A stretch of 7,497 nucleotides of DNA from NCBI GenBank assembly GCA_011049795.1, contig DRHD01000257.1, positions 1 to 7,497 of the forward strand. Direction: 5' to 3'. The stretch comes from Porticoccus sp. (lineage in GTDB: Bacteria > Pseudomonadota > Gammaproteobacteria > Pseudomonadales > Porticoccaceae). A program made the position numbers and the translations under genes. Numbering within the stretch: position 1 is the first letter of the stretch; every line of letters starts with the position of its first letter. Shown here one piece after another: positions 1-7,094 of this stretch. The notes under the pieces are model-generated. The model was not told where the DNA came from and searched no databases. It was given only the letters and a program-made list of their open reading frames with translations.

Positions 1-505
1 CTTTAAAAAGAACAATGGACTCTGGGATCTTACCCGCCTTCAGCTGGCTGTAGGCATTACTGTAGTGTTCAGTTTCACCAAGAGAGCCCGCCGCAGGGAT
101 ACCCGTTGGGATACTAGCCGTTTCTGTAGAAGCACCAACTCTCACAGTATTAGAGGACTGAACAGGATTGCTAGAACCGCCAGTCGCAGCGGTATTGAGG
201 CGACGATCAAGGTCCATATAGTCATCCATTTGCCGCGATTTCAACTGAGTGACTTCGTAGTTCAGCTCTTCCACCATTCCGCGCAAGGTTCTAATTTCAT
301 CCTGAAGAATCTGTATCTGGTAGTGCACATCACCACCCTGAGGCAATGGTATTGGTGCAGGAGCCTGAACTGCAGGCGTTTGAAGTACAGGCAAGGAGGT
401 ATTAACCGGTTGGTGTTGACTACTCCTCTCCTCAACGGGAGCCGCAGCCTGTGCAGCGATTGATAAGAAGAGACCAAAAAATACCAAATTGGCATGTACA
501 CGCAT
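1..505 (-). CDS. cpoB: Cell division coordinator CpoB (YbgF), N-terminal part, cut by window edge
   Basis: This is the first 168 residues of CpoB, reading from ATG at 505 down to the window edge; the C-terminal TPR part lies outside. CpoB is a periplasmic protein that works with Tol-Pal and PBP1B to couple outer-membrane constriction to septal peptidoglycan synthesis (known for E. coli). Visible in order: a signal peptide at residues 1 to about 20 with Arg2, a hydrophobic core and an AQA cleavage site; a Pro/Gln-rich spacer at about 33-56; a coiled coil at about 61-104 with a Leu/Ile heptad pattern, matching the YbgF trimerisation domain; a Ser/Thr/Gly-rich linker; and the start of the first TPR from about 145 (HYSNAYSQLKAGK). 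AGGGTG at 515-520 serves as ribosome binding site. A GTG at 517-515 is in frame but overlaps that site, so I prefer the ATG. The gene follows pal, from which it is separated by a terminator and 186 bases. Confidence 0.93.
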   Translation of the reverse strand, partial: MRVHANLVFFGLFLSIAAQAAAPVEERSSQHQPVNTSLPVLQTPAVQAPAPIPLPQGGDVHYQIQILQDEIRTLRGMVEELNYEVTQLKSRQMDDYMDLDRRLNTAATGGSSNPVQSSNTVRVGASTETASIPTGIPAAGSLGETEHYSNAYSQLKAGKIPESIVLFK

Positions 506-535
506 GAAAGCAAGCACCCTATTAAATGAATTTAA

Positions 536-565
536 TTAAATTCTGAATTCTGCCCTTTGGGCAAT
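536..565 (-). promoter_or_regulatory. Possible sigma-70-type promoter for cpoB
   Basis: On the minus strand TTGCCC (565-560, four of six matches to the -35 consensus) is followed after 18 bases by TTTAAT (541-536, five of six to the -10 consensus). The pair sits about 30 bases before the cpoB start. A promoter here is reasonable because a terminator lies just upstream, but the sequence is AT-rich and chance matches are common. This is a weak call. Confidence 0.3.
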
Positions 566-600
566 GATTTATTGAACAGCTGCCCCTTGGGCAACAATCT
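541..600. repeat. Two 30-bp imperfect direct repeats, each with a TGCCC-N3-GGGCA palindrome
   Basis: TGCCCTTTGGGCA at 551-563 and TGCCCCTTGGGCA at 581-593 are two near-identical palindromes exactly 30 bases apart. Each has 5-bp arms around a 3-base centre, and the similarity extends more weakly into the flanks. They lie between the pal terminator and cpoB. On the minus strand each contains TTGCCC. From the copy nearer cpoB (560-565), an 18-base spacer leads to TTTAAT at 536-541, a plausible weak sigma-70 pair. They could be a binding site for a dimeric regulator, short hairpins in the cpoB leader, or drift. I see the repeats directly; any function is inference. Confidence 0.55.
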
Positions 601-624
601 ATCTATTCGACTATCTATCCGATT

Positions 625-662
625 AAAGCAAAAACGTCCGGCACTGTTTCCAGAGCCGGACG
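625..662 (-). terminator. Factor-independent terminator after pal
   Basis: An 8-bp perfect stem (GCCGGACG at 655-662 paired with CGTCCGGC at 635-642) encloses an inner CTG/CAG stem with a T-T mismatch and a GAAA tetraloop on the minus strand. It is followed on that strand by TTTTT, then GC, then TTT (634-625). The stem begins 29 bases past the pal stop. There is no T-tract on the plus-strand side, so it acts only on leftward transcription. It probably ends or attenuates the tol-pal transcript before cpoB. Confidence 0.85.
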
Positions 663-691
663 AATATACTCAAAAAGTCTGGCAGTTCGAC

Positions 692-1195
692 TTATTTTAG
701 TTCAACGCGCCTATTCAAACCCCAAGAGGCTTCATTGCTATCGAGTGATGCGGGGCTTTCTTCCCCATAACTAATCACTTCAATCAACGCACCATTGACG
801 CCTTCCTGAACCAGGAAGTCTCTCGCTGAATTAGCACGACGCTCACCCAATGCCATGTTGTATTCACGAGTACCACGTTCATCAGCATGTCCTTCCAAGC
901 GAATATTAACGGGGGTAGAACGAAGTGTTTGTGCGTGGATACGTAGTGCTGCACGAGCTTCTGAGTTCAGAATAGCTTTATCAAACTCAAAGTAGAAGGT
1001 ACGAGCAACAGAACTATCTGCATCCAGTGAAGATCCACTGACACCACCAGAACCCACGGTACCAGTAGATACCTGGTTGCCAGGCACGTAAGCTGAACCA
1101 TCGGAGGTGTCTGTTGTATCAGTGCTGGAGCAACCTGCAAGCAAAGCTGTCAGGAACGTAGCCATTACGCCATATTTGAGTAGTTGGGTCTTCAT
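692..1195 (-). CDS. pal: Peptidoglycan-associated lipoprotein Pal
   Basis: This is the 167-residue outer-membrane lipoprotein of the Tol-Pal system (E. coli Pal is about 173). A signal peptide ends in the lipobox LLAGC, so Cys22 is lipidated. Ser at the next two positions, with no Asp, predicts outer-membrane sorting. Residues 23 to about 63 form a Ser/Thr/Gly-rich tether. From about 65 to the end is an OmpA-like peptidoglycan-binding domain, opening with FYFEFDKAIL and containing EGHADERGTREYN (101-113). Asp105 in this motif and a conserved Arg contact diaminopimelate in the family. The last residues, NRRVELK, match the family C-terminus. ATG at 1195 has a strong AGGAGA at 1201-1206, five bases away. 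tolB ends 76 bases upstream. Mature Pal binds TolB and TolA and anchors the outer membrane to the wall. Confidence 0.97.
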   Translation of the reverse strand: MKTQLLKYGVMATFLTALLAGCSSTDTTDTSDGSAYVPGNQVSTGTVGSGGVSGSSLDADSSVARTFYFEFDKAILNSEARAALRIHAQTLRSTPVNIRLEGHADERGTREYNMALGERRANSARDFLVQEGVNGALIEVISYGEESPASLDSNEASWGLNRRVELK

Positions 1196-1271
1196 TGTGT
1201 TCTCCTGTTATATATACAGTGGGAGGTTATTAACTCATTTTAGTAAGAATTTCTTCTCGTTACCATACCAG

Positions 1272-2558
1272 TTATTTTGGAGACCATGCTGGTTCACGCA
1301 CATCACCACGCCTAGCTGGTAATAAAAACTTCACCCCGGCATCCAAAGATACTGCTGCCAACACACCTTTATTCCCCTTCTTGGTTGCATAAAGCAGCAT
1401 CGCTCCATTAGGTGCAACTGTTGGAGATTCATCCAGGTATGTTTGTGTTAAAACTCTTAGGTCTCCTGTGACCAAGTCCTGTGTCGCGATATGAAAGTTA
1501 CCGTTATCGCGATGCACCATGACCAATGTTCGCCCATCAGACGCGAGCCTTGGTCTAGCATTATACGAGCCTCTGAAGGTTAAGCGTTCTACCCGCCCGG
1601 TGGCAATGGTTAGCTTATAAATTTGTGGGCTGCCCCCTCTATCTGAGGTGAAAATCAGGTCTTTTCCATCCGGGGTCCAGTTTGGCTCAGTATCGATGGC
1701 AAAGTGAGTGGTTCTACGAGTAAATTTTCGCGTTGAAAACTCATAGGTATAAATCTCCGGATTTCCATCCTTCGACAAAACCAATGCCAACGTCTTACCA
1801 TTCGGCGACCAGGATGGTGCACCATTCAAGCCACGAAAATTGGTCAACTGCTCACGGGCTGCCGTCGCTAGATTTTGCCTAAAGATGGCTGGGCGTCCCG
1901 TTTCAAATGAAACATAAACGAGCTCTTTCGCATCCGGCGACCACGCTGGCGACATAATTGGCTGCGTCGAATCAAGCAACAACCTCTCTCTGGCACCATC
2001 CACATCCGCAACCATCAGCTGAAAAGTCATCTTGCCATTCACTGGTATCGCCGTGACATAGGCTACACGCGTTGAAAACGCACCAGGAATACCGGTCACT
2101 GCATGGTAAACCTGATCACTAATATAATGAGCCAAATCACGAATCTGTGCCGCTGGACCTTCCACTACTTTGGTGAATATTTTTCTCTCACCATGAATCT
2201 CCATCAGACTAAAGGTAATCTTGTAACGTCCAGACTGATTAACTGCCGTCCCTACCACCAAGTATTCGGTTCCTAAAATGCGCCAATCTCGGTAGTAAAC
2301 CTCCTTCGCTGTATCTGGAAACGACAACATGTCACGACGGGGGATTGGCCTGAACAACCCGCTTCGCTCAAGATCTGCCGAGATAATTTTGCTCACATCC
2401 TCGGGCAATGAGCGTCCTGCCAGAGTGATAGGAGGTATAGCGATACGACTGGGGTTATCGACCCCCTGCGTAATTTCAATGGTTAACTCCGCCACGCTTG
2501 ATAATGGAAACATCAAGGTGAACAAATAAAGACTAAGTATGGCGGCGAGTTTTCTCAC
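1272..2558 (-). CDS. tolB: Tol-Pal system translocation protein TolB
   Basis: This is a 428-residue periplasmic protein of normal TolB length. Its signal peptide is cleaved probably after Ala23 (SVA then ELTIEITQG). The mature N-terminus resembles the E. coli TolA-binding segment, which starts EVRIVIDSG. Residues about 24-160 form the N-terminal alpha/beta domain. From about 165 to the end is a six-bladed beta-propeller, marked by the repeated W-[ST]-P-[DN]-G-K pattern at 206-208, 250-252 and 294-296, by degenerate copies near 339-343 and 382-385, and by WSP at 425-427. The propeller binds Pal. The start is GTG at 2558: no ATG fits the signal peptide and the frame closes at 2591. GAGA at 2567-2570, within a repeat unit, is the best ribosome binding site. 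The gene lies 47 bases after tolA. Confidence 0.97.
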   Translation of the reverse strand: MRKLAAILSLYLFTLMFPLSSVAELTIEITQGVDNPSRIAIPPITLAGRSLPEDVSKIISADLERSGLFRPIPRRDMLSFPDTAKEVYYRDWRILGTEYLVVGTAVNQSGRYKITFSLMEIHGERKIFTKVVEGPAAQIRDLAHYISDQVYHAVTGIPGAFSTRVAYVTAIPVNGKMTFQLMVADVDGARERLLLDSTQPIMSPAWSPDAKELVYVSFETGRPAIFRQNLATAAREQLTNFRGLNGAPSWSPNGKTLALVLSKDGNPEIYTYEFSTRKFTRRTTHFAIDTEPNWTPDGKDLIFTSDRGGSPQIYKLTIATGRVERLTFRGSYNARPRLASDGRTLVMVHRDNGNFHIATQDLVTGDLRVLTQTYLDESPTVAPNGAMLLYATKKGNKGVLAAVSLDAGVKFLLPARRGDVREPAWSPK

Positions 2559-2602
2559 ACTGGTTTTCTCACGCTGGCTTTTCTCACTCTAGCTTTTCTC
2601 AC
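2550..2602 (-). repeat. Fourfold GTGAGAAAA repeat across the tolA-tolB junction
   Basis: GTGAGAAAA (minus strand) occurs at 2602-2594, 2587-2579, 2572-2564 and 2558-2550, with periods of 15, 15 and 14 bases. The spacers are also related (GCTAGA, GCCAGC, CCAGT). The last copy includes the tolB start codon and its next two codons. The copy before it supplies the likely Shine-Dalgarno GAGA eight bases upstream. The whole intergenic space is therefore almost entirely repeat, which looks like local duplication of the initiation region. Confidence 0.8.
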
Positions 2603-2605
2603 TGC

Positions 2606-3298
2606 CTACAACCTCAAATCTTCCGGTCGGAACACCAACCGCAACTTACGAAAATAAGCTTCAAACACTCTGGGAGGGAGTTCTTTCAGTTTATCGAACC
2701 TACCCGCCTTATGTACCGCCTGCTCGGCTGAACGATCAAATGCCGCATTACCACTGGGCTGGACCACTATCACACTGACCACCTGGCCCGTGGGCACTAA
2801 TTGTATCAATAATTCCACCTCCATTCCCCGACGAGCACTGGGTGGACGATTCCAGTTTCCTGCGACTCGATCAAAAATATAGGCAGAATAGCTATTGGCC
2901 AACTGCGCATCATTTTCTGCAACCAGAAACTCTTCTTCTTCTGCCAAGGCACTGGCCAAATTCTGCTCCAATTGTCGATCATCTGGTTGCAGTGTTGGCT
3001 CTACCTTTGGTTTCGGTTTTGGTTTTGGCTTTGATTTAGGCTGAACCTTGGGCTTCGCCTTTGGTTTCGGTTTTGGCTTAGGTTTAGCCTTTGGTTTTGG
3101 CTTCGGTTTAGCCTTTGGTTTTGGTTTGGCTTTTTCCTCAATCTTTATCAGTTTGGCCAGTATGTATTTTGGTGGGGCTATTTTCCTTGCACTCTTTTCA
3201 GGCTCCCAATGAGTAACCAGCATGCCAATAACCAACGCATGTATAGCGACACTCACTAACGTAGCGACTGAATATGAAAAAACTTTGCCCGCTACCAC
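2606..3298 (-). CDS. tolA: Tol-Pal system protein TolA, short form with Pro-Lys linker
   Basis: This is a 230-residue TolA, the inner-membrane-anchored rod that TolQ-TolR energise and that reaches TolB and Pal. Domain I is a single membrane helix at about 10-28 carrying the Ser-x3-His pattern (Ser16, His20) required for contact with TolQ/TolR. Domain II is unusual: residues 57-98 are almost purely alternating Lys-Pro with a few Ala, Gln, Ser and Val, instead of the long Ala-rich helix that makes E. coli TolA about 421 residues. An acidic helix follows at about 108-130. Domain III, about 136-230, is a typical TolA C-terminal domain (YIFDRVAGNW, then GMEVELLIQLVPTGQV, PSGNAAFD and an AVHKAGRF segment). 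The start is GTG at 3298, five bases after the tolR stop, with only a poor GGA as ribosome binding site, so it is probably coupled to tolR. The linker resembles TonB, but position and both ends say TolA. Confidence 0.93.
   Translation of the reverse strand: MVAGKVFSYSVATLVSVAIHALVIGMLVTHWEPEKSARKIAPPKYILAKLIKIEEKAKPKPKAKPKPKPKAKPKPKPKPKAKPKVQPKSKPKPKPKPKVEPTLQPDDRQLEQNLASALAEEEEFLVAENDAQLANSYSAYIFDRVAGNWNRPPSARRGMEVELLIQLVPTGQVVSVIVVQPSGNAAFDRSAEQAVHKAGRFDKLKELPPRVFEAYFRKLRLVFRPEDLRL
3005..3130 (-). repeat. In-gene tandem repeat coding the TolA Lys-Pro tract
   Basis: The stretch coding TolA residues 57-98 is a degenerate tandem array of AAR-CCN codon pairs with interspersed GCN. A 24-base unit coding KAKPKPKP is repeated nearly perfectly: its first two copies, starting near 3112 and 3088, differ at about two positions. 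Synonymous variation between other copies shows it is not freshly expanded. On the plus strand it reads as a G/T-rich tract. Length could vary between strains by slippage. Confidence 0.75.
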
Positions 3299-3303
3299 GA
3301 TGT

Positions 3304-3738
3304 TTATTTTTTTCCAGGTGGCTCAGTGACAAGGCCAACGGAAGGTGCGCCTGCATTTTGCAACTCACTCATTAGTGTCACAACTTCACCGTAGTCAACT
3401 CGAGCATCACCCCAAACAAGCACTGGGGTCTTCGGTTGCTGTCGCAAAACCTTGGCTACTTTTTCAATAATTGAGGGTAATGCCTCCTGAACATTCTTGC
3501 CATTACCTAAATCAAGATAGTAGGAGCCATCCGCTTTGACCGAGACGATCAGCGGCTCCTGTTCTTGATTGTCCAAAGGTGCAGAAGGCGCTTGGGGCAA
3601 CTCAACTTTTACACCCTGCATCAGCATAGGTGCCGTCACCATAAAGACAATCAATAGCACCAGCATCACATCGATATAGGGTACGACATTGATTTCAGCA
3701 ACTAGCCGACGCTTGTGTTTTGTCTTCTTAATACTCAA
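3304..3738 (-). CDS. tolR: Tol-Pal system proton-channel subunit TolR (ExbD family)
   Basis: TolR is 144 residues with the standard architecture. A short cytosolic, highly basic N-terminus (residues 4-11) precedes one membrane helix at about 22-40. That helix begins with the family signature NVVPYIDVMLVLLIVFM, and its Asp23 is the proton-carrying residue equivalent to E. coli TolR Asp23. From about 43 to the end is the periplasmic dimerisation domain. TolR forms the proton channel with TolQ and drives TolA. The start is inferred as TTG at 3738: upstream in this frame there is no ATG or GTG, and the family N-terminus fits this point. AGGG at 3749-3752 lies ten bases away. TTG and the tolQ stop share TTGA, so translation is probably coupled to tolQ. 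The next gene, tolA, begins five bases after the stop. Confidence 0.96.
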   Translation of the reverse strand: MSIKKTKHKRRLVAEINVVPYIDVMLVLLIVFMVTAPMLMQGVKVELPQAPSAPLDNQEQEPLIVSVKADGSYYLDLGNGKNVQEALPSIIEKVAKVLRQQPKTPVLVWGDARVDYGEVVTLMSELQNAGAPSVGLVTEPPGKK

Positions 3739-4409
3739 TGGCTGTGAACCCTGCGATGCAAAATGCTCGAAAACTCTTCGGCAAAGGTCTCGTAGCTACT
3801 GTATACAGTATCCGCAGATGCCGAATACCGGTTATATGCCAACACTGCTGGAATGGCGGCAAATAGCCCCATCGCCGTGGCGATCAGCGCTTCAGAAATA
3901 CCGGGAGCAACGGTAGCCAAGGTGGCCTGCTGCACATTGGCCAAACCACGAAAGGAATTCATAATGCCCCACACCGTGCCAAATAGGCCGATATAAGGAC
4001 TCACAGAGGCAACACTGGCGAGGAACGGCAAGCTCTGATTGAGTTTTGCCTCTTCGCGAGACAACGCAACCCGCATGGACCTCTCAGCACCTTCCATTAC
4101 TGCATCCGGGTCAGCATTACTTTGTTGTGTCAGGCGATTGAACTCGCGGTAACCTGCGCGAAAAACACTGGACAACCCCTCTGCTGCACCATGGGCTCCG
4201 CTATCATGGTATAGCTCGTTTAAATCAACCCCAGACCAAAAATTATCCTCAAAATCACGCAGGTTACGGCTGGCACTTCTAAGATACATGCCACGCTGAA
4301 CGATCATCACCCAGGAGATCATTGAAGCTACAAACAGTAGAACCATGACAAATTGCACGAGCAACGTCGCATCGGCAATTAGGCTCCACAAAGATAATTG
4401 TTCGGTCAC
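3735..4409 (-). CDS. tolQ: Tol-Pal system motor subunit TolQ (ExbB/MotA family)
   Basis: TolQ is a 224-residue inner-membrane protein that surrounds TolR to form the proton-motive-force-driven motor for TolA. It has three membrane helices: about 16-37, about 134-156 and about 172-192, with a large cytoplasmic loop between the first and second. The family block SPYIGLFGTVWGIM is at 137-150 and SEALIATAMGLFAAIPAV at 172-189. Thr145 and Thr178 are the pore-lining threonines expected next to TolR Asp23. The start is GTG at 4409, with a strong GGGGAG at 4417-4422 seven bases away; the frame closes at 4422 without any other usual start. ybgC ends 41 bases upstream, and the stop overlaps the tolR start by four bases. 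Confidence 0.96.
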   Translation of the reverse strand: MTEQLSLWSLIADATLLVQFVMVLLFVASMISWVMIVQRGMYLRSASRNLRDFEDNFWSGVDLNELYHDSGAHGAAEGLSSVFRAGYREFNRLTQQSNADPDAVMEGAERSMRVALSREEAKLNQSLPFLASVASVSPYIGLFGTVWGIMNSFRGLANVQQATLATVAPGISEALIATAMGLFAAIPAVLAYNRYSASADTVYSSYETFAEEFSSILHRRVHSH

Positions 4410-4450
4410 CAGGTTACTCCCCTATTATTTTTATACTTCAGTCTTGCAGT

Positions 4451-4858
4451 CTATTCTTGTACGGCTGCTTTAAGTGTTTGTAGCATATCGGCGGGTATGG
4501 CCTTAGGCCTTTTTTCCTCATGATTGATACAAGCCACTTTTACCTCAGCTTCCACTAACACGTCATTACCTCTCAACACCTTCTGCGCAATAGTGAAGGA
4601 AGTACGTGACACATGTATTAACTTAGCCGTAGCCACTACTTCATCATCAAGAATTGCTGGCTGACGATATTTAATATTCACTGAATGAACAACAAATTGA
4701 AGGCCATCAAATAACGCTGGCTTATCGTAACCCAGCGTACGTAGCAATTCTGTTCGGGCTCGCTCAATGTATTTCAGGTAGTTGGCATAATAAACAATAC
4801 CACCCGCGTCAGTGTCCTCTACATAAACACGGATGGATAGACAATATTCTTTGATCAT
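4451..4858 (-). CDS. ybgC: Tol-Pal-associated acyl-CoA thioesterase YbgC
   Basis: This is a 135-residue single-domain hot-dog thioesterase of the 4-hydroxybenzoyl-CoA thioesterase type. The signature [17 protein letters not shown] covers residues 11-27. Asp17 in EDTDAGG is the expected catalytic carboxylate. The Glu-Arg-Ala-Arg-Thr-Glu helix (32-37) also fits the family. E. coli has a His where this protein has Tyr24; Tyr is, as I recall, common in Pseudomonas-type YbgC, so I do not read it as loss of activity. YbgC hydrolyses acyl-CoA, and in E. coli it associates with acyl carrier protein and phospholipid synthesis enzymes. The link to Tol-Pal is mainly gene order. The ATG shares ATGA with the ruvB stop, which argues for coupled translation and for this start. 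Confidence 0.95.
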   Translation of the reverse strand: MIKEYCLSIRVYVEDTDAGGIVYYANYLKYIERARTELLRTLGYDKPALFDGLQFVVHSVNIKYRQPAILDDEVVATAKLIHVSRTSFTIAQKVLRGNDVLVEAEVKVACINHEEKRPKAIPADMLQTLKAAVQE

Positions 4859-5892
4859 TTATCCGTTAAATCCCATTGTTTATTAACTTTTTTTGGGCTG
4901 GGCAAACCGAAGTGCTCATAAGCCATGTGAGTGACCATACGACCTCGTGGGGTTCTGATCATATAACCCTGTTGAATCAAGTAGGGTTCCAATACATCTT
5001 CGATGGTATCTCGCTCTTCACTAATCGCAGCAGCTAAGTTATCCACCCCCACCGGGCCACCTTCAAACTTCTCCATAATGGCCAGCATCAGCCGCCGGTC
5101 CATATGATCAAAACCACGGACATCCACATTGAGCATATTTAAGGCCAGGTCAGCCACCTCAGTGGTGATATTGCCGTCAGCTTTGATCTCAGCGTAATCT
5201 CTCACGCGCCGCAACAAGCGGTTGGCGATTCTGGGGGTACCCCGAGAGCGGCGTGCAATTTCTCTGGCACCCTGCTCATCCAATGCAACACCGAGAATAC
5301 CGGCGGAACGGGCAACAATCGTGCTTAACTCTTCAACTGAATAAAATTCTAGCCGCTGCACAATGCCAAATCTATCCCGCAAGGGTGAGGTCAGTAACCC
5401 GGCACGGGTTGTGGCACCCACAAGGGTAAAGGGAGGAATATCGAGTTTTATGGACCGGGCAGCAGGCCCCTCACCGATCATGATATCGAGCTGATAGTCC
5501 TCCATGGCAGGATACATAACCTCCTCCACCACAGGACTCAATCGATGAATTTCATCGATAAATAACACATCACCGGGTTCCAGGTTGGTCATCAAGGCGG
5601 CAAGGTCGCCCGCTTTCTCAAGCACCGGACCAGAGGTCGTTTTAAGACCAACCCCCATCTCATTGGCAATAATGTGGGCCAACGTTGTTTTGCCAAGACC
5701 GGGCGGGCCAAATATCAATGTGTGGTCCAGAGGTTCTTCGCGCTTTCTTGCCGCGCCAATAAAAATTTCCATCTGCTCTCGAACCGCCTGCTGACCCACA
5801 TAATCATTGAGATTTAAGGGGCGAATGGCGCGGTCAACGCGGTCCTCTTGGACAGAGACTTCAGGTGATATCAGGCGGTCAGTTTCGATCAT
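4855..5892 (-). CDS. ruvB: Holliday junction branch-migration ATPase RuvB
   Basis: This 345-residue AAA+ motor forms hexameric rings that pump DNA through the RuvA-bound Holliday junction. Visible elements: Walker A GPPGLGKT at 62-69; Walker B LFIDE at 110-114; sensor 1 in LVGATTRAG (157-165); the arginine finger Arg174 in LRDRFG; sensor 2 at GTPRIANR (218-225); and the winged-helix DNA-binding domain from about 258, ending with RTPRGR at 313-318. The N-terminus [10 protein letters not shown] matches E. coli RuvB and confirms ATG at 5892, although the ribosome binding site is weak. The C-terminal tail (about 332-345) is slightly longer than in E. coli and polar. ruvA ends 20 bases upstream, and the stop overlaps ybgC by four bases. 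Confidence 0.98.
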   Translation of the reverse strand: MIETDRLISPEVSVQEDRVDRAIRPLNLNDYVGQQAVREQMEIFIGAARKREEPLDHTLIFGPPGLGKTTLAHIIANEMGVGLKTTSGPVLEKAGDLAALMTNLEPGDVLFIDEIHRLSPVVEEVMYPAMEDYQLDIMIGEGPAARSIKLDIPPFTLVGATTRAGLLTSPLRDRFGIVQRLEFYSVEELSTIVARSAGILGVALDEQGAREIARRSRGTPRIANRLLRRVRDYAEIKADGNITTEVADLALNMLNVDVRGFDHMDRRLMLAIMEKFEGGPVGVDNLAAAISEERDTIEDVLEPYLIQQGYMIRTPRGRMVTHMAYEHFGLPSPKKVNKQWDLTDK

Positions 5893-5912
5893 GGGGAAAG
5901 TATATCTTTAGT

Positions 5913-6515
5913 CTAGATTTTAACCATGCTTTTTAGTGCCAGGCGTATCAATTCCTGACTGGTTTGTCCGTCCGCAGCACTGGCATTTACCATACGGGCT
6001 GCTTCCTGTGGCTTATAGCCCAAGGTAATCAGCGCACTCTCTGCTTCTTTTACTGTGTCGGATTGAGTATTGGCAGACGGTGATGACAGATCCAAATCAG
6101 CCGCATCGCCAAAGTGCGCCAACCGATCACGCATTTCCACAATCAGGCGTTCTGCTGTTTTCTTTCCCACCCCGGGCAGTTTTACCAGCGTAGCCGTGTC
6201 ATTGGTCTGAACTGAACGTACAAAGTCCGTGGCTGTCATTCCCGACAAAATCGCCAGCGCCATTTTGGGGCCCACACCACTCACCTTAATCAGGGTACGG
6301 AATAGTTCACGTTCACGAGTATCAGCAAAGCCGTACAATTGCTGCACATCTTCCCTCACCACAAAGTGTGTGCAGAGGGCCACCTTTTCACCGAGCGCAG
6401 GTAAATCAAAAAAAGTATTCAGAGAAACCAACACCTCATATCCGAGGCCTTGAACATCAATCAGTAATTCTGGCGCCTGCTTTTCCAGCAGAACCCCTTC
6501 AATTCGCCCTATCAC
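5913..6515 (-). CDS. ruvA: Holliday junction-binding protein RuvA
   Basis: RuvA is 200 residues, the usual length. It holds Holliday junctions in an open square form as a tetramer and loads RuvB. Domain I (about 1-63) is an OB-fold ending in the acidic pin [10 protein letters not shown], with Glu55 and Asp56 at the positions known in E. coli. Domain II has two helix-hairpin-helix DNA-binding motifs: [15 protein letters not shown] at about 76-90 and [15 protein letters not shown] at about 111-125. After a flexible, Ser/Asp-rich linker (about 137-152), domain III (about 153-200) is the RuvB-binding UBA-like domain with [12 protein letters not shown]. The start is GTG at 6515. GGGGAG at 6521-6526, overlapping the ruvC stop, lies five bases away and fixes it. 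The gene sits between ruvC and ruvB. Confidence 0.97.
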   Translation of the reverse strand: MIGRIEGVLLEKQAPELLIDVQGLGYEVLVSLNTFFDLPALGEKVALCTHFVVREDVQQLYGFADTRERELFRTLIKVSGVGPKMALAILSGMTATDFVRSVQTNDTATLVKLPGVGKKTAERLIVEMRDRLAHFGDAADLDLSSPSANTQSDTVKEAESALITLGYKPQEAARMVNASAADGQTSQELIRLALKSMVKI

Positions 6516-6525
6516 GTACGCTCCC

Positions 6526-7074
6526 CTAGACCTCGCTTCTTTCTACTTCTTTCAGTCTGCCTTTTGAATAACGGACTTGCATACCCATGCTGGCCTCTGT
6601 ACGTAGCGTTTGAGCATGACAAAGCGCCACAGCCAAAGCATCTGCCGCATCCTCTGCGGGCGCAGCAGGCAGTTTTAACAACTGCTTGACCATGTGTTGC
6701 ACCTGCTCCTTACTGGCGGCACCCGTACCAACCACAGACTGCTTCACTGACCGGGCAGCATACTCTCCTACAGGCAACCCAGCCGTGACACCCGCCACAA
6801 TAGCTGCCCCTCGGGCCTGCCCTAACTTCAAGGCAGCGCGAGGGTCCCGAGCAAAGAACACATCCTCAACAGCCATCTCTTCCGGTTCATATTCAGCAAT
6901 AATTTCAGCCACACTCTCAAAAATCACTTTGAGGCGTGCCGGTAATTCACCGGTGGGTAAACGGATAATCCCGCTGGTGACGTATTCAATCTTTGAGCCA
7001 TTGCTACCCCCGGCATTAATAATGCCAAAGCCCGTTTTGCGAGAGCCAGGGTCTATACCAAGAATAAGGGTCAT
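6526..7074 (-). CDS. ruvC: Crossover junction endodeoxyribonuclease RuvC
   Basis: This 182-residue RNase H-fold nuclease cuts Holliday junctions symmetrically as a dimer with Mg2+. All four catalytic acids are recognisable: Asp8 in LGIDPG, Glu70 in MAVEDVFF, and Asp142 and Asp145 in [22 protein letters not shown] (82-92) and the [20 protein letters not shown] segment (110-129) are close to E. coli. The C-terminus after about 160 is basic and family-variable. ATG at 7074 gives the canonical N-terminus; the ribosome binding site is mediocre (GGTGG about ten bases upstream). It is the first gene of the ruvCAB run and lies directly downstream of a LexA box, so SOS induction of the whole set is expected. 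Confidence 0.97.
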   Translation of the reverse strand: MTLILGIDPGSRKTGFGIINAGGSNGSKIEYVTSGIIRLPTGELPARLKVIFESVAEIIAEYEPEEMAVEDVFFARDPRAALKLGQARGAAIVAGVTAGLPVGEYAARSVKQSVVGTGAASKEQVQHMVKQLLKLPAAPAEDAADALAVALCHAQTLRTEASMGMQVRYSKGRLKEVERSEV

Positions 7075-7094
7075 AGGATCAATGCCACCAGTAG

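Noticed and set aside
65..463. A 132-codon plus-strand open frame at the left end
   Set aside because: It lies antisense to the cpoB coding sequence, its translation has no recognisable domain, and the minus-strand reading gives a clear signal peptide and coiled coil.
1206..1220. CTGTTATATATACAG just before pal, looking like a second LexA box
   Set aside because: The half-sites are separated by seven bases, not the eight LexA needs, and the element abuts the pal ribosome binding site. It is more likely a chance AT-rich palindrome, though a small 4-bp hairpin beside the Shine-Dalgarno is possible.
2606..3298. Reading this gene as tonB because of the Pro-Lys tract
   Set aside because: Position between tolR and tolB, the Ser-x3-His membrane helix and the TolA-type C-terminal domain identify it as tolA.
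4430..4435. TATAAA on the minus strand before tolQ as a promoter -10
   Set aside because: No acceptable -35 lies 15-19 bases upstream and there is no extended -10, so an internal tolQ promoter is not supported by sequence alone.
4451..4858. Tyr24 in YbgC where E. coli has His, taken as a lost catalytic residue
   Set aside because: The Tyr form occurs in Pseudomonas-type YbgC as I recall it, and the catalytic Asp17 and the rest of the signature are intact.
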